This document shows, piece by piece, positions 63,935-64,000 of a stretch of DNA of 64,000 nt. Source of the stretch: Methanobacterium veterum. Lineage in GTDB: Archaea; Methanobacteriota; Methanobacteria; Methanobacteriales; Methanobacteriaceae. A program made the translations under genes and the position numbers. Within the stretch, counting starts at the first letter, position 1. Every line of letters begins with the position of its first letter. Under the pieces are notes generated by a model. It was given only the letters and a program-made list of their open reading frames with translations, made no database searches and was not told the origin of the DNA. The stretch is taken from assembly GCF_000745485.1 (NCBI RefSeq), contig NZ_KN050694.1, forward strand, positions 199,408 to 263,407. The letters run 5' to 3'.

Positions 63935-64000
63935 AACCTATTTTATATCAATACAAAACTTAAACTATCAAAAGATTTTAGAAAAATGTTAAAATACCCT

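Noticed and set aside
1..64000. tRNA or rRNA genes, including an integrase target
   Set aside because: No T-loop plus acceptor-stem pattern was recognised by eye in intergenic DNA; a covariance search would be needed to exclude one.

Overview
The window looks like a chromosomal segment of a mesophilic methanogenic archaeon of the Methanobacteriales, most likely Methanobacterium-like. The assignment is inferred from gene content: archaeal 4-phosphopantoate-beta-alanine ligase, UPF0200/UPF0201 proteins, an archaeal phosphoglycerate mutase-like enzyme, DUF2101, a KaiC-like ATPase beside a response regulator with a probable methanogen output domain, class III signal peptides with an A24 peptidase, and secreted Asn/Asp-rich surface proteins. 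The DNA is very AT-rich. Shine-Dalgarno (SD) sequences resemble AGGAGGTGAT and often precede GTG or TTG starts.

Positions 1-25,800 are an accessory, defence-type island. It opens with a tyrosine recombinase whose promoter predicts a leaderless transcript, then carries many small unknown genes, a long dGTPase-like HD protein, DUF4268-like and DUF6236-like proteins, and an SMC/RecN-like ATPase with an overlapping 57-residue partner, a 33-residue zinc protein and a PD-(D/E)XK nuclease. A NucS-like/DUF5655 protein follows, then a type I restriction-modification system (hsdR, a half-length specificity gene, hsdM, a full hsdS), two unknown genes and a DUF1802 protein. Non-coding stretches here hold palindromes, short dispersed repeats and two related structured elements.

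Positions 25,900-37,000 are a surface and accessory region, mostly on the minus strand. One tightly packed operon encodes a transglutaminase-like exoprotein, a Holliday junction resolvase of the Hjc type, a membrane protein, a YdjM-like membrane protein and a CARDB-type exoprotein. Two more exported proteins follow upstream. Three small paralogous wall proteins plus one gene relic share a C-terminal QKTG sorting-like signal, a promoter element and leader hairpins.

Positions 37,600-64,000 are core genome: asnB, gatC, ACT protein, homoserine dehydrogenase and a phosphomutase (Asn/Thr metabolism); pyrG; a pilin-type cluster (A24 peptidase, DUF2101, several class III signal-peptide proteins, two with very large ectodomains); diphthamide synthesis; CoA synthesis; an M42 peptidase; a response regulator plus KaiC-like pair; uvrC; and a DUF169 protein.

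Three intergenic spots (39.16-39.37 kb, 54.77-54.90 kb, 63.41-63.64 kb) contain clusters of short, different but individually near-perfect hairpins, mostly with 3-nt loops. No rRNA, tRNA, CRISPR array or intact insertion sequence was recognised by eye.
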